A stretch of DNA of 64,000 nt from Mucilaginibacter endophyticus (GCF_003351025.1 NZ_QPCG01000004.1:434001-498000), one strand, 5' to 3'. Counted from the stretch's first letter, positions 51,775-61,306 are shown. Made by a program: numbers and translations. Notes: generated from the letters alone by a model not told the origin.

Positions 51775-52385
51775 TCGTGTATCGGATTTAGGTTAGTACT
51801 AATCCAGTGCTTGCTTTAAGCTTGGCTATTCAATAAAGTGGGACACATTTTTGCAAAACAAGCCCGCTCTTCGCCGCCAAAGGTACGGCAAATGACCAAT
51901 TGGTTCCAAGCCAAAACAGCCACCTGTTAAAACCTCATTACCAGGTACATCAATACCCAAGACCATTAAAAGCCTTGGTGTAGCCACGTAAAAAGCATCG
52001 CTTTAGCGGCTGAAAGAGCACATTTACCAAGTGTGTTGCCGATTAGATATGCGTTTCTCCATTTTTAAGCTTAAGATATTTCATAGCTATTCCCCTCTTT
52101 GATACGCTGCAATTCGTTATAACATTAAACACCTATGGCCACGATAATCAATCGGTTAAAAACAACCAGCGAACTAAAATCATCGATAAGCTGACCATTA
52201 AATGTTGTGTATAGCGCTTTACAATTTTTGAGGTGGAATTGAGAAGCTTAGCTATAACAAAATGTGAAGCACTATGAAAATCGACGATACCAGCATCTGT
52301 CTAAGAAACAAACCATTAACGCATCTGTTCAAAATAGATAACATTCTAAATTACAGATATTTACAATTAACAAAATCAATATTCT
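51775..52385. other. Non-coding gap between divergent genes
   Basis: This stretch of about 610 bases separates the divergent glycosyltransferase-like and Wzz-like genes. Short frames in it have no good features. No repeat or RNA was recognised; it may include decayed coding DNA plus two promoters. Confidence 0.45.
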
Positions 52386-53795
52386 ATGAACGAGGATCAC
52401 AACAAAGGTCCGGGAGGGAATATTTCAGGTCTTTTATTCCGCAACAAATATCTCATTATTGCTTCTGTTACAGTATTTGTATTAGCAGCTTCTGCTTATT
52501 TGCTTTTTTCATCACCCAAATACAAAGTGCGGGTAGAAGTGGCCATATCCAACAACTGGCAATTACCGGTTACCGCAATCAACGAACTACGGTCTGAAGC
52601 TGCGATAAAAAATGCCGTTAAAGCGCTAAAGCTTCAGGTAAGCTACTATCGCAAAGGCACTTTTACAACAACGGAACTCTATGGAGATTCGTTACCCATT
52701 AAGTTTATGCTTGGCAAAGGGAGTACCTATAATTCTCCCACTGAAATCACTATTAATTTAATCAATGGCAGCGTCTGCAGGATCGATCAAAACAACGTTC
52801 TTACAGATGTGCCGTTATATCATCCTGTTAAATATGGCTCTTTAAATTATACCATAATAAAAGGTCCTGCTTTTAAACCAACACTACCTCCGCTAACACT
52901 TAAAATCACGCCCTTTGCTAATTTGACTGAACAGTTTGGTAAAAATTTGAATGCAAAAGTTTTAAGCAGTAACAGTTTTGAACTGAGTATAAATGTAAAT
53001 AATGCTCAAAAGGGTCAGGCCTTTTTAAATAAGCTGATAGAAATTATAAACAACCGACACGCGAAAACAAGCTTAACCGGTAAAACTGCGGCTATTGACA
53101 ATTCATTAATCCCTAAGTTAAACGATAGCATAACATATTATAAGGCAATTGCAAACAAATACCGGCAGCAGCAGAACGTGCTGAACCACATAAGAAAAAC
53201 GATACCAACTGTTACATCCGAAAAAGAGAAAGTTGCTTTAGACGCATTTGACGCCATTAAACCCTATCTCACCAAACCCCTCTACACCTTTGTTTTAATC
53301 CCCGACGGCTATGATGTTGGCGACAGTCACATCGAAAAATTAATAACGGATTTTAATAACGCGCAACTTGAAAAACAGCGACAGCTACGTGATTCCGATG
53401 CAAACGCGTCCGCTTTCAATTTGGAGATCGGATCATTACAGAAAAAACTTTTAAATGCCATAACGTTCAGGGACAAGCGGATTAGGGACAGCAGCCAGCC
53501 TAAATGGACAAGATCTGTAGGCGCCTTTTTATCCGAGCAATTAAATGACTCCATGGCCCAGGTAAACGCAGTTATCAAAAACAAGCAGCAACAATATACC
53601 AGGCTAATAAATGGATCTGGTACACCGGGGACTGACCTAAGCCTTACTATAATTGAGAAATCGGACACCCGGGAATCGATGCTTCCGAGAACATTGTTAA
53701 TATATCTTTTAGCACTATTGGCAGGTTTGATATTGCCCTCTTTGTTGCTGGCAATCAATGAACATTTTATATCTAAAAGACAGACCGCTCATTAA
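52386..53795 (+). CDS. Wzz-like polysaccharide co-polymerase / chain-length determinant
   Basis: The 469-residue protein has a short cytoplasmic N-terminus, a first transmembrane helix (about 22-44), a large periplasmic domain with coiled segments (about 225-420), and a second transmembrane helix near the C-terminus (about 438-460) followed by a basic tail. This two-helix layout is that of Wzz/PCP proteins, which set chain length in O-antigen or capsule assembly. There is no C-terminal tyrosine kinase. Sequence similarity in the periplasmic part is low in this family, so the call rests on topology. Confidence 0.75.
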   Translation: MNEDHNKGPGGNISGLLFRNKYLIIASVTVFVLAASAYLLFSSPKYKVRVEVAISNNWQLPVTAINELRSEAAIKNAVKALKLQVSYYRKGTFTTTELYGDSLPIKFMLGKGSTYNSPTEITINLINGSVCRIDQNNVLTDVPLYHPVKYGSLNYTIIKGPAFKPTLPPLTLKITPFANLTEQFGKNLNAKVLSSNSFELSINVNNAQKGQAFLNKLIEIINNRHAKTSLTGKTAAIDNSLIPKLNDSITYYKAIANKYRQQQNVLNHIRKTIPTVTSEKEKVALDAFDAIKPYLTKPLYTFVLIPDGYDVGDSHIEKLITDFNNAQLEKQRQLRDSDANASAFNLEIGSLQKKLLNAITFRDKRIRDSSQPKWTRSVGAFLSEQLNDSMAQVNAVIKNKQQQYTRLINGSGTPGTDLSLTIIEKSDTRESMLPRTLLIYLLALLAGLILPSLLLAINEHFISKRQTAH

Positions 53796-53846
53796 AAGCA
53801 AAATCTCAAAACGAAGAGTATTAATTAAAATATAAACATTAAAACC

Positions 53847-54326
53847 ATGAAAACGAATTATTTAAAATCAATCACAACGGCTTTAGCCGTATTGTTTTGT
53901 TTGGTAACCTTCGCCGCAATGGCAGGGAATCCGGATAAACCAGGCGCAAAAAAAGACGATTCTCCTAAGAAGCTATCGCCGAAAGCATTGGCCAACATGA
54001 AAATCAAAAACATCGAGTTTGGGTTCAACAAATCAACCATCCCGGATAATGCCCACAACAACTTGAAAAATGTGGCTAAACTGATGAAAGACAATAATGC
54101 CTCGCTCAAGCTGGGCGGCTATGCTGATAACAAGGGCGCGTACGTTTACAATTGGATGTTGTCAAAAGCACGGGCCGAAGCAGTCAAAACATATCTTGTA
54201 CAAAACGGCGCCGATTCGGCACGTATTGCAGCTACCGAATATGGCTATACCCATCCTGTAGCATCAAATAAAACAATTGCCGGCCGGCAGAAAAATAGGC
54301 GTGTTGAAATCCACTTTACAAACTAA
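53847..54326 (+). CDS. OmpA family peptidoglycan-binding protein
   Basis: The 159-residue protein has a signal peptide (cut near AMAG, residue 26), a short Lys/Pro linker and an OmpA C-terminal domain (about 55-159). The domain shows IEFGFNKSTIPDNAHNNLKNVAKLM, then GGYADNKGAYVYNWMLSKARAEAVKTYLVQNG and the end GRQKNRRVEIHF. The Asp and Arg residues that bind diaminopimelate are in NWMLSKARA and NRRVEI. It is a soluble periplasmic or anchored linker to the cell wall, without a barrel. It follows the Wzz-like gene by about 50 bases and ends with a strong terminator, so the two may form an operon. Confidence 0.92.
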   Translation: MKTNYLKSITTALAVLFCLVTFAAMAGNPDKPGAKKDDSPKKLSPKALANMKIKNIEFGFNKSTIPDNAHNNLKNVAKLMKDNNASLKLGGYADNKGAYVYNWMLSKARAEAVKTYLVQNGADSARIAATEYGYTHPVASNKTIAGRQKNRRVEIHFTN

Positions 54327-54349
54327 ACATCGTGTTTTCGTAGTAATGC

Positions 54350-54390
54350 AAAACGGCTGATCGGGATTTATGATCAGCCGTTTTTGTTTT
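54350..54390 (+). terminator. Intrinsic terminator after the OmpA-family gene
   Basis: AAAACGGCTGATC (54350-54362) pairs with GATCAGCCGTTTT (54372-54384) across nine bases and ends in T residues. Confidence 0.93.
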
Positions 54391-54527
54391 TAATCGGTTA
54401 CAGGGTCAGTTCATTTTTAAATTCCCTCCCCATTAATGCAACCCACGCATTAACAGATAACAAATCGGCATTTTATCGCATATGTTATCCTCCTACCTTT
54501 GGACAAAGGAAGTTTAAATGATATGTT

Positions 54528-55028
54528 ATGGAGCCGATAAAGTTTAGAGATGCCACAGAAGCCGATTTAAGCAAAATAGTTGAAATATATAATTCAACCG
54601 TTGCATCACGGATGTCAACCGCTGATACCGAACCCGTTTCTGTTGAGAGCAGGAAAAGGTGGTTTTATGAGCATGGTCATACCAGGCCTTTATGGATAGC
54701 GGAGGATGGCAACCATAATGTTGTTGGCTGGATCAGCTTTCAATCCTTCTACGGGCGACCGGCCTACAATGCAACCGTCGAGATCAGCATTTACATTGAT
54801 GCCAACCATCGGGGCAAAGGGCTTGGAAAAAAATTACTTGAACACTGTATTGCTGCTGCACCATCGCTTCAAATAAAAACCTTGGTCGGCTTTATTTTCG
54901 CGCATAATGAGCCCAGTTTGCGACTATTCAAAAACTTTGGATTTGAAGAGTGGGGAAACCTCCCTAATATAGCTGTCCTGGATAACCAGGAAAGGGGGGT
55001 AAAAATCCTGGGAAAAAGAGTTGGTTAA
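54528..55028 (+). CDS. GNAT N-acetyltransferase (phosphinothricin acetyltransferase-like)
   Basis: The 166-residue protein is a GNAT enzyme. It has IKFRDATEADLSKIVEIYNSTV at the start, as in Pat/Bar/MnaT-type acetyltransferases, and the acetyl-CoA loop HRGKGLGKKLLEHCI. In this subgroup the substrates include phosphinothricin, methionine sulfoximine and free methionine, but many members are uncharacterised. It is convergent with the small gene at 55062. Confidence 0.9.
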   Translation: MEPIKFRDATEADLSKIVEIYNSTVASRMSTADTEPVSVESRKRWFYEHGHTRPLWIAEDGNHNVVGWISFQSFYGRPAYNATVEISIYIDANHRGKGLGKKLLEHCIAAAPSLQIKTLVGFIFAHNEPSLRLFKNFGFEEWGNLPNIAVLDNQERGVKILGKRVG

Positions 55029-55061
55029 GTACAAGAGCTTACGCGGCCCGCTTTTTATTGA

Positions 55062-55325
55062 CTAAGTTAATTCGCAAAACTTCTTCCAGCTTTCGTATCC
55101 GCAGAAGTTTGACAGCACATTAAGTGTATGTAATGATGGCTTAAACTTTGTTTCTTTAAACCCGTATAACTTGCACAAGGAGATTGGGCTTAGCTCTTTA
55201 CGTGTCACTTGCCTAATCTTGTCGGTTAAAGCCTCCATGTCGGCCTCCATAACCGTAAATATATCTGCATTAATCAAAACTTGCTTCTTTAACAACTCAA
55301 TTTTCCCCTCTGAATGTTCAAACAT
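55062..55325 (-). CDS. Small protein with C-terminal CGYESWKKFC motif
   Basis: The 87-residue protein is largely helical (FEHSEGKIELLKKQVLINADIFTVMEADMEALTDKI), then has LSPISLCKLYG, KFKPSLHTLNVLSNFCGYESWKKFCEL. The latter pattern recurs in many small Bacteroidota proteins as LxxLxxFxGYxSWxxF and looks like an HTH-type segment, possibly DNA-binding. Function unknown. It stands alone between convergent neighbours. Confidence 0.65.
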   Translation of the reverse strand: MFEHSEGKIELLKKQVLINADIFTVMEADMEALTDKIRQVTRKELSPISLCKLYGFKETKFKPSLHTLNVLSNFCGYESWKKFCELT

Positions 55326-55619
55326 CTCCCGCCTTCTTTTCTGATTTTAAGCCTATTACGATAATTTTGTTGCAGGGTTGCATTTATTGCGTCTTTTAAA
55401 CACAATAAAATATTCAAATTCCGGCAATCCACATTCATCGACACATTCACACTAATCGTCGATTCTGTTTTGATAATGGGATCTAAAAGTTTTCATTTGT
55501 TAAACACGCCGCACCTTAATCACATCCCTAAAGCGGCATGCGCAATTAAATCCTGTTACAGCAACCTATATGTGAATATCAAATGTTGGTTGATTGTAGC
55601 GATTACAAATATTACCACT

Positions 55620-55823
55620 ATGAAGCCAACAGAATACGACATTTTATTAGCAGGCGAACGACGCATTTTAGAGGCTATTCAGCAGTTGGAAACAGAATAT
55701 AACTTCCATTTAGATGGCATGAAAGCCGAGCTGGAAAGGGTACGGGAAGCGCTGACCAAATGCAGTATGTCTGTAGTTCATGTAAGCGATAATATCAACG
55801 GAAAACTACAGTCAAATAAATAA
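55620..55823 (+). CDS. Small coiled-coil protein
   Basis: This 67-residue frame starts at ATG 55620 (MKPTEYDILLAGERRILEAI) and is one long amphipathic helix (about 5-50) with heptad Leu/Ile spacing. The frame is open back to 55470, but the upstream part has no coding character. The tail is Lys/Asn-rich. No family is recognised. Its stop lies 14 bases from that of the convergent gene at 55838. Confidence 0.55.
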   Translation: MKPTEYDILLAGERRILEAIQQLETEYNFHLDGMKAELERVREALTKCSMSVVHVSDNINGKLQSNK

Positions 55824-55837
55824 TTACAACCAACTCA

Positions 55838-56434
55838 CTACAATTCAAAACTCTTCATTAATTCCACTTTAACTTTTTCCATATCACCGGCAAGAATATT
55901 GTAAACGGTATCATACTGGCTGCACAAATCAAAAATGCCAACGCTGTACTGGCCGATATATCTTTCCCGGGTTTCGTCATCATTCGAGTTTTTTATTTTA
56001 TCGGCAAGGTCCAGCACGTTGAGATACAGCTCATGCGATTTATTATTGGCGGCAATCAGTTCATCATAGGATAGAGATATGTTAAAGTACAAACCGATCA
56101 GGTTATGTTTCCAGTTGTCGATATTCATTTTTTTGAGCTGAGCATCGGCCTCCTTCAAACTTTCAGTCATTGAGCGGTAGCTGGCCTCACTGCGGGGAAT
56201 ACTCCGACCCTTCCATAGTTGAACACTTTTTTTAAGAATAGACATCGTTTCGCCGGTGACGTAATAATAGCTTTCGGCTATTTCTACCTGTTTGCTCCGG
56301 TAGCGTTTTTTCAGGTCGATATCTGCTTTCCTCTTATCGCCCAAATAGGCAAACAGACCGGTAAGCATTTGTGAAATCAACGCTCCGGCAAGTCCCGAAA
56401 ATGCGCTTACAATTAGTGTAGTATTTTCTGCCAT
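55838..56434 (-). CDS. Membrane-anchored helical protein, unknown function
   Basis: The 198-residue protein has one N-terminal transmembrane helix (about 7-29) and a cytoplasmic, almost wholly helical domain of about 165 residues (KKRYRSKQVEIAESYYYVTGETMSILKKSVQLW, and so on). It resembles single-pass proteins often found beside stress or defence genes, but no motif supports a function. It is a single gene on the minus strand. Confidence 0.7.
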   Translation of the reverse strand: MAENTTLIVSAFSGLAGALISQMLTGLFAYLGDKRKADIDLKKRYRSKQVEIAESYYYVTGETMSILKKSVQLWKGRSIPRSEASYRSMTESLKEADAQLKKMNIDNWKHNLIGLYFNISLSYDELIAANNKSHELYLNVLDLADKIKNSNDDETRERYIGQYSVGIFDLCSQYDTVYNILAGDMEKVKVELMKSFEL

Positions 56435-56548
56435 AGGTATGTGTTTTGATCACCCAATGAAGGACAAGCGCATACACAACAACCAATGGCACAAAAGGTT
56501 ACTTAAAAAAGGTATCGAAAAGTAAATTGTGCAATAACTGTGAAGAAA

Positions 56549-57100
56549 TTAAACCCTCAACATCCCCCTGAACCCCCTGGCAGCATAGTATGATTCGGCA
56601 CCGTTGTGGTAAATAAAAATAGTATCGTAACGATAATCGGCAAAAATAGCCCCGCCGAGTTTCCTGATATTATCAGGTGTTTTTATCCAGCTTGATGTTT
56701 TTGTATCAAACTTTCCCAGCTTATGCAGTTCGCGGTACTGTTCTTCATTTAAAAGCTCAATACCCATATCCTTCGCCATTTCAACGGCGCTGTTTGCGGG
56801 TTTATATTCTTTCCGGGCTTCCAACGCTTCATGATCGTAACAAACACTCCGCCTGCCTTTGGGGCTTTCGGCAACACAATCATAAAAAACATATTCGCCG
56901 CTATTTTCATCATAAGCAATAACATCCGGTTCGCCGCCGGTTATTTCCATCTCATTAAGCGACCATAGCTTTTCGGCATTGGTTTCCAGCTTTGCCTGTA
57001 CTTTGGCCCATTCCATACCGGCATGGCGGTTCATGTTTTTCTCAAAACGGGTTTTCAATATCCCAATAAGTTCCTGCTGTTGCTCTGGTGATAGTTTCAT
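56549..57100 (-). CDS. DUF4256 domain protein
   Basis: The 183-residue protein matches DUF4256 over its length: LIGILKTRFEKNMNRHAGMEW, WSLNEMEITGGEPDVI, FYDCVAESPKGRRSVCYD and the C-terminal GGAIFADYRYDTIFIYHNGAESYYAARGFRG. The function is unknown. It lies downstream of the ArsR-led operon on the same strand, but an intergenic palindrome of about 120 bases separates them. Confidence 0.9.
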   Translation of the reverse strand: MKLSPEQQQELIGILKTRFEKNMNRHAGMEWAKVQAKLETNAEKLWSLNEMEITGGEPDVIAYDENSGEYVFYDCVAESPKGRRSVCYDHEALEARKEYKPANSAVEMAKDMGIELLNEEQYRELHKLGKFDTKTSSWIKTPDNIRKLGGAIFADYRYDTIFIYHNGAESYYAARGFRGMLRV

Positions 57101-57140
57101 GTTATTGGTGGTTATGGTTTAATGGTTGATAATCTTTTTC

Positions 57141-57258
57141 ATTCCCTCCCTTGGGAGGGGTGTGCGAGGACGAGCAGTGGCAGGGAGGGGTTTACACGGC
57201 TTTACAATTCCGGCGCTGAAACCCCTCCCTACACCCTCCCAAGGGAGGGATTCGCACA
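57141..57258. repeat. C-rich palindromic element (CCCTCCCTTGGGAGGG type)
   Basis: The left end ATTCCCTCCCTTGGGAGGG and the right end CCCTCCCAAGGGAGGGATT are inverse, and each is itself a hairpin. In the interior GGGAGGGGTTTACA pairs with AAACCCCTCCCT. The same end sequence starts at 62961. It lies between the YdeI and DUF4256 genes. Confidence 0.9.
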
Positions 57259-57291
57259 AGTCAGCTTTTTTTATTTTATATGTATCTTATA

Positions 57292-57870
57292 TTAATCATT
57301 CAACCCCTTGCCATTTAAAATCTGAGGCATCCATTTCTCAACCCTGGCTTCCCGGGTTGATGATTGTTTGGGTTGCGAAAAATGCAGCAGGTAGGCTTTT
57401 TGGCGGCCTGGCGTCAGGGCTTCAAATGCGGCTTTCAGTGCCGGAATCGAATCTAATTTGCTTTGAAACTCGTCGGCCACGACAAAATCTTCTGTCTTTT
57501 TCAGGATTACCTTTAAGCCTGCCTTTTCCACCTCAATGGCTTCATAAATGTAGGCTTTCAGGATACTCCTTCGTTCGGTTACCTCTTCAACATTGGTAAA
57601 CCGGATCTGCCGGGCTGCCTGCACATTCTCCGATTGCTGGATCAGGATCTGATGTGTGTCGCTTAACAACGCGCCCTTGAAAAATAAAAACGCGCAGTAT
57701 TCTTTAAATACGTGTATTAAAACAATGTTGCTTTCGCGGTAGGTATAACATGGGCAACCCCATTTCAATTCTTCGGTCAATCCGCAATCAAGGGCAATCA
57801 ATCTCAATTGCGCTATTTCTTCCCGCCACTTTTCGGCTTCGTTAAAATAAAAATCAACCTTAGGGTTCAT
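57292..57870 (-). CDS. YdeI/OmdA-type protein (DUF1801 plus OmdA-like tail)
   Basis: The 192-residue protein has an N-terminal DUF1801 region (EEIAQLRLIALDCGLTEELKWGCPCYTYRESNIVLIHVFKEYCAFLFFKGALL) and the C-terminal LTPGRQKAYLLHFSQPKQSSTREARVEKWMPQIL, the end of YdeI/OmpD-associated proteins. Members are linked to resistance or stress; the biochemical role is unknown. It lies eight bases downstream of the DoxX gene in the ArsR-AHSA1-DoxX-YdeI operon. Confidence 0.9.
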   Translation of the reverse strand: MNPKVDFYFNEAEKWREEIAQLRLIALDCGLTEELKWGCPCYTYRESNIVLIHVFKEYCAFLFFKGALLSDTHQILIQQSENVQAARQIRFTNVEEVTERRSILKAYIYEAIEVEKAGLKVILKKTEDFVVADEFQSKLDSIPALKAAFEALTPGRQKAYLLHFSQPKQSSTREARVEKWMPQILNGKGLND

Positions 57871-57878
57871 GTTGTTTA

Positions 57879-58268
57879 TTATTGATAAACCGGGCCCATC
57901 TTTCTGTCAACCGGTCTGAAATAGTACGAAATTACTGTTAGTACCAGTAAAAGCAAAGCAGGAAATATCTCATTCACCGCATTGCCCGCCGCAAGATGCG
58001 AAAAAATCGCTCCCGACATAGCAAAGAAGAAACCTGCGTAAGCCCATTCTTTCACCACCGGAAATTTAGGAATGAGCACCGCTATAACGCCCAAAACTTT
58101 CCAGACACCCAATATCGTCAGAAAATAAGCGGGATAACCCAAACGGGCAACACTATCGGCCCCTCCTGCTCCCGATTTCATTTTCATTAACTGTACCGCC
58201 CCGGTTGATATCATCCCCAAGGCAAGCCAAAGGGTAGCAATCCAGTAAATAATTTTATTTCTTTTCAT
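57879..58268 (-). CDS. DoxX family membrane protein
   Basis: The 129-residue protein has four transmembrane helices (about 8-27, 47-68, 74-95, 99-116) and the DoxX-like pattern LGYPAYFLTILGVWKVLGVIAVLIPKFPVVKEWAYAGFFFAMSGA. The exact role is unknown; relatives take part in thiol or oxidative stress. It lies nine bases after the AHSA1 gene in the same operon. Confidence 0.9.
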   Translation of the reverse strand: MKRNKIIYWIATLWLALGMISTGAVQLMKMKSGAGGADSVARLGYPAYFLTILGVWKVLGVIAVLIPKFPVVKEWAYAGFFFAMSGAIFSHLAAGNAVNEIFPALLLLVLTVISYYFRPVDRKMGPVYQ

Positions 58269-58277
58269 AACAGGCTA

Positions 58278-58745
58278 TTATTTCAATTTGTTTAATACTT
58301 CCTGCAGACGGTTGTGCGCCATGTTTATGCCATATTCAAAAGGCAGTTTCAGCATCTGATCCCTGAGCTCGGGCGTCCTGTACACCACATGCATATTGAG
58401 CCGACTGGTATCGTCGGTAAGTTTTTCAAATTCCAGGAACTCCAGCTGTACATCAAATGGCGCGTTGTCCATTTCAAACGTGCGGGTAATTTTTTGGTCG
58501 GGTATAAACTCATGAACGGTTCCGTTGGCTTTAAAAACCACGTTACCATGTGGGTCTTTGGTTTCAAACAGCCAGCTGCCGTGCTTTTTATTTTCCAGCT
58601 TCAGCACCCTGGTTCCCATCCATTGCTCAACAATTTCGGCCTCGGTATATGCTTTAAAAAGCAGCTCGACCGGTAACTCAAATACCCTGGTTATGGTTAA
58701 ATCCTGTTTGCCGTTTTCGGCGTCAATTTTGGTTTTCTTCTCCAT
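58278..58745 (-). CDS. SRPBCC/AHSA1 family protein
   Basis: The 155-residue protein has the START-like AHSA1 fold: DLTITRVFELPVELLFKAYTEAEIVEQWMG, then strands KHGSWLFETKDPHGNVVFKANGTVHEFIPDQKITRTFE and a long C-terminal helix. These small domains bind hydrophobic ligands or act as co-chaperones. It lies one base downstream of the ArsR-type regulator, a very common pair in Bacteroidota. Confidence 0.93.
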   Translation of the reverse strand: MEKKTKIDAENGKQDLTITRVFELPVELLFKAYTEAEIVEQWMGTRVLKLENKKHGSWLFETKDPHGNVVFKANGTVHEFIPDQKITRTFEMDNAPFDVQLEFLEFEKLTDDTSRLNMHVVYRTPELRDQMLKLPFEYGINMAHNRLQEVLNKLK

Positions 58746-58746
58746 G

Positions 58747-59067
58747 TTATTTGCCTTTATAGTTTTTCATGATATCTTCTAATTTGTTGAACCGCTCTTC
58801 CCACATAGCGCGGAAGGGCTCAATAAAGTCGGCTACGTCTTTCATTCTTTCAGCATTGATATGATAATAGATCTCCCTGCCGTTTTGCTCCTGTTTAAGC
58901 AATTCGCACTCGGTAAGTATTTGCAGGTGTTTGGAAACAGTGGGCCGGGCGGTATCAAAATTGGATGCAATTACGCCGGCAGTCATGGCTTGGGTGGCCA
59001 CAAGCAAAAGGATAGCCCTCCGGGTTGGATCGGCTATAGCCTGGAATACGTCTCGTCTTAAATTCAT
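58747..59067 (-). CDS. ArsR/SmtB family transcriptional regulator
   Basis: The 106-residue protein is a winged HTH of the ArsR type: FQAIADPTRRAILLLVATQAMTAGVIASNFDTARPTVSKHLQILTECELLKQEQNGREIYYHI. The metal-binding ELCVCDL-type box is absent, so it probably does not sense metal. It is the first gene of the operon with AHSA1, DoxX and YdeI and is likely its autoregulator. Confidence 0.94.
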   Translation of the reverse strand: MNLRRDVFQAIADPTRRAILLLVATQAMTAGVIASNFDTARPTVSKHLQILTECELLKQEQNGREIYYHINAERMKDVADFIEPFRAMWEERFNKLEDIMKNYKGK

Positions 59068-59167
59068 CGTGTAGCTATTTGACTACAAATATAAATGTAG
59101 CCATTTAACTACGCAAATGTTTTTAACATTTTTTTCGACGCCTTAATAACTTTAGGGAAAGGGTAGT

Positions 59168-59470
59168 TTAATTGGTGACCACTTTTAATATCGGTACTTC
59201 ATCCAATGGAGAAGCAAGCATCCTGGCAGCCATTAAATGGCTTTCCGGCCCAAACCATGATTTTCCGTTTGTCATCACGGCCGTTATGCGGTACGTTGAA
59301 CCAATCTCAACAAATTTGCAGTGATATACCTGTTTCGTTACTTTATTTTCAATAACGGCTGAACCGTACCTGTTTGATATGGGCATGAACGAAACGTCAA
59401 TTTGCCCGCTTTTTAGATCCATTTCTGAAAGGGATTTAAATAACCTGTGATTTAAAACTTTTGCATTCAT
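59168..59470 (-). CDS. Hypothetical small protein
   Basis: The 100-residue protein has no signal or membrane helix. It appears as a beta-rich domain (QIDVSFMPISNRYGSAVIENKVTKQVYHCKFVEIGSTYRITAVM) followed by a helix. No family is recognised. It lies upstream of the ArsR operon on the same strand with about 100 bases between them. Confidence 0.6.
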   Translation of the reverse strand: MNAKVLNHRLFKSLSEMDLKSGQIDVSFMPISNRYGSAVIENKVTKQVYHCKFVEIGSTYRITAVMTNGKSWFGPESHLMAARMLASPLDEVPILKVVTN

Positions 59471-59756
59471 ATAAATTTAAACATATGAGTGCTAAAAGAG
59501 GGCTGTTCAGATTGTTCAGTTTTTGATTAGGGCAAACCCGCCTGTTCAGCGCTGCTGCATGAAGATATCTTATTGATCCACAAACCTTCCAGCACGCCGC
59601 GATAACCTGTCAAAAACACATTAATTTATTTTCTGAAAGTAATAAAATGAGGCTTTACTTATTTTGTAATACATTCTTAACACGCCTTCGCCTAAAAAAG
59701 TGTAATTTTAGGTCTTCTTAGGTTATACTACTGGTAACAGTAAACTATAATAATTT

Positions 59757-61256
59757 ATGGGTATGAATGCCATTCACAATAAAGATATTGGGACCAAGCA
59801 AAAAGCACTGGCCATTAATCTTAACCCCGAAATTTATGGCTCATTTGCCGAAATTGGAGCAGGACAGGACGTAGCAGCAAACTTTTTTAAAGCCGGGGCA
59901 TCATCCGGCACAATAGCCAAAACCATGTCGGCCTATGACATGCTTTTTTCAGATGCCATTTATGGCGTACAACAAAGTCGCCGCTATGTGAGCGAACCAC
60001 GGTTAATGGCTATGCTTAGCCACGAATACGGCCTTATCATTGAGCGCCTTGGCGCACAACGCGGTGATACATCAACGTTTTTCGCTTTCGCGGATACGAT
60101 ATCGGCCCTTAACTACAACAAAACTAACGAAGGCCACGGCTGGATGGGCGTACGCTTTCAGCAGGAACCGAATGGGCAGTATAATGATGTGGTGATTCAC
60201 GTTAAGCTGCTGGATAATGATAATAACCTGCAGCAGCAGGCCGTAGGCATATTAGGTGTAAACCTGATGTATGCCTGCTTTTATTACAATGAGATTCCGC
60301 CGGTATTCCTGCTTTCGCTGATGGATAACCTCTCGCGCGACAGGATCCAGATTGACATGATCCGCTTTGAAGGGCCAAACTTTACCAAGGTTGATAACCG
60401 CCTCATGAGCCTTCACCTGGTAAAATACGGTTTTTCGGATGCTGCGCTGTTCGGGCCGGATGGTAAAAACCTTCAGCCTTCAGAAGTTCTGTACAAAAAA
60501 CACATCGTAATGGTGCGCGGTCGTTTCCGCCCGGTTATTAATGTGCACATGGATATGTTGAACACCGGCGTTAAGCAATTCCTGCAGGAATCGGATGTTG
60601 ACAAGGAAAATGTAGTGGTAGTTACCGAGCTCACACTACAGGCCCTTAAAGAACGTAACGCCGATATCAATGCCGATATCGATGAAAAGGACTTCCTTGA
60701 CCGGGTAGACATCCTTGGCTCACTGGGGCAAACGGTAATGATCTCCAACTTCCATGAGTATTATAAGCTGGTGGCCTACCTGTCAAAGATCACCAAACTT
60801 AAAATGGGCGTTGTACTCGGCTTCCCTAACCTGGAGTACATCTTCTCTGAAGAGCATTATAAAGATCTGCCGGGTGGTATTTTGGAATCATTTGCTACAC
60901 TATTCAGCCGTAAGGTAAAATTATTCATATACCCTACCCTGCGCGATGGCGTAATCTGGAACTGTTTACGTTTTTACCTGCCGCCGCACCTGATAGACTT
61001 GTATCGCTACCTGATAGCTAATAATAAGATAGAGGATATCAGGCATTATAACGAAAACAATCTTAACGTTGAAACCGACAATGTGCTGGAGTTGATAAAA
61101 CAAGGGGTCGATGGCTGGGAAGAATTTGTACCTGCCGAAGTGGCCTCTATCATAAAAGAACGCCGCCTGTTTGGTTATGCTTCCGGATTGGAGCCGGCAA
61201 AAGCACTTGATGCCCCTCCGACGGATGGTGATCGTACAGAAATTGATATCGCTTAA
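59757..61256 (+). CDS. Conserved protein of unknown function
   Basis: The 499-residue soluble protein is highly regular. It has MNAIHNKDIGTKQKALAINLNPEIYGSFAEIGAGQDVA near the start, then GTIAKTMSAYDMLFSDAIYG, ERLGAQRGDTSTFFAFADTISA, and a C-terminal half with SNFHEYYKLVAYLSKITKLKMGVVLGFPNLEYIF. The family is widespread in Bacteroidota; I recall it being labelled nicotinate-nucleotide adenylyltransferase, but no HxGH nucleotidyltransferase motif is visible, so that name should not be trusted. It stands alone, followed by its own terminator. The near-absence of gaps or low complexity suggests strong constraint. Confidence 0.75.
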   Translation: MGMNAIHNKDIGTKQKALAINLNPEIYGSFAEIGAGQDVAANFFKAGASSGTIAKTMSAYDMLFSDAIYGVQQSRRYVSEPRLMAMLSHEYGLIIERLGAQRGDTSTFFAFADTISALNYNKTNEGHGWMGVRFQQEPNGQYNDVVIHVKLLDNDNNLQQQAVGILGVNLMYACFYYNEIPPVFLLSLMDNLSRDRIQIDMIRFEGPNFTKVDNRLMSLHLVKYGFSDAALFGPDGKNLQPSEVLYKKHIVMVRGRFRPVINVHMDMLNTGVKQFLQESDVDKENVVVVTELTLQALKERNADINADIDEKDFLDRVDILGSLGQTVMISNFHEYYKLVAYLSKITKLKMGVVLGFPNLEYIFSEEHYKDLPGGILESFATLFSRKVKLFIYPTLRDGVIWNCLRFYLPPHLIDLYRYLIANNKIEDIRHYNENNLNVETDNVLELIKQGVDGWEEFVPAEVASIIKERRLFGYASGLEPAKALDAPPTDGDRTEIDIA

Positions 61257-61306
61257 AAAGCAGAAAGCCCAAGGCTTAAGGCCGATTGAGCAAGTATCCA
61301 TATTAT

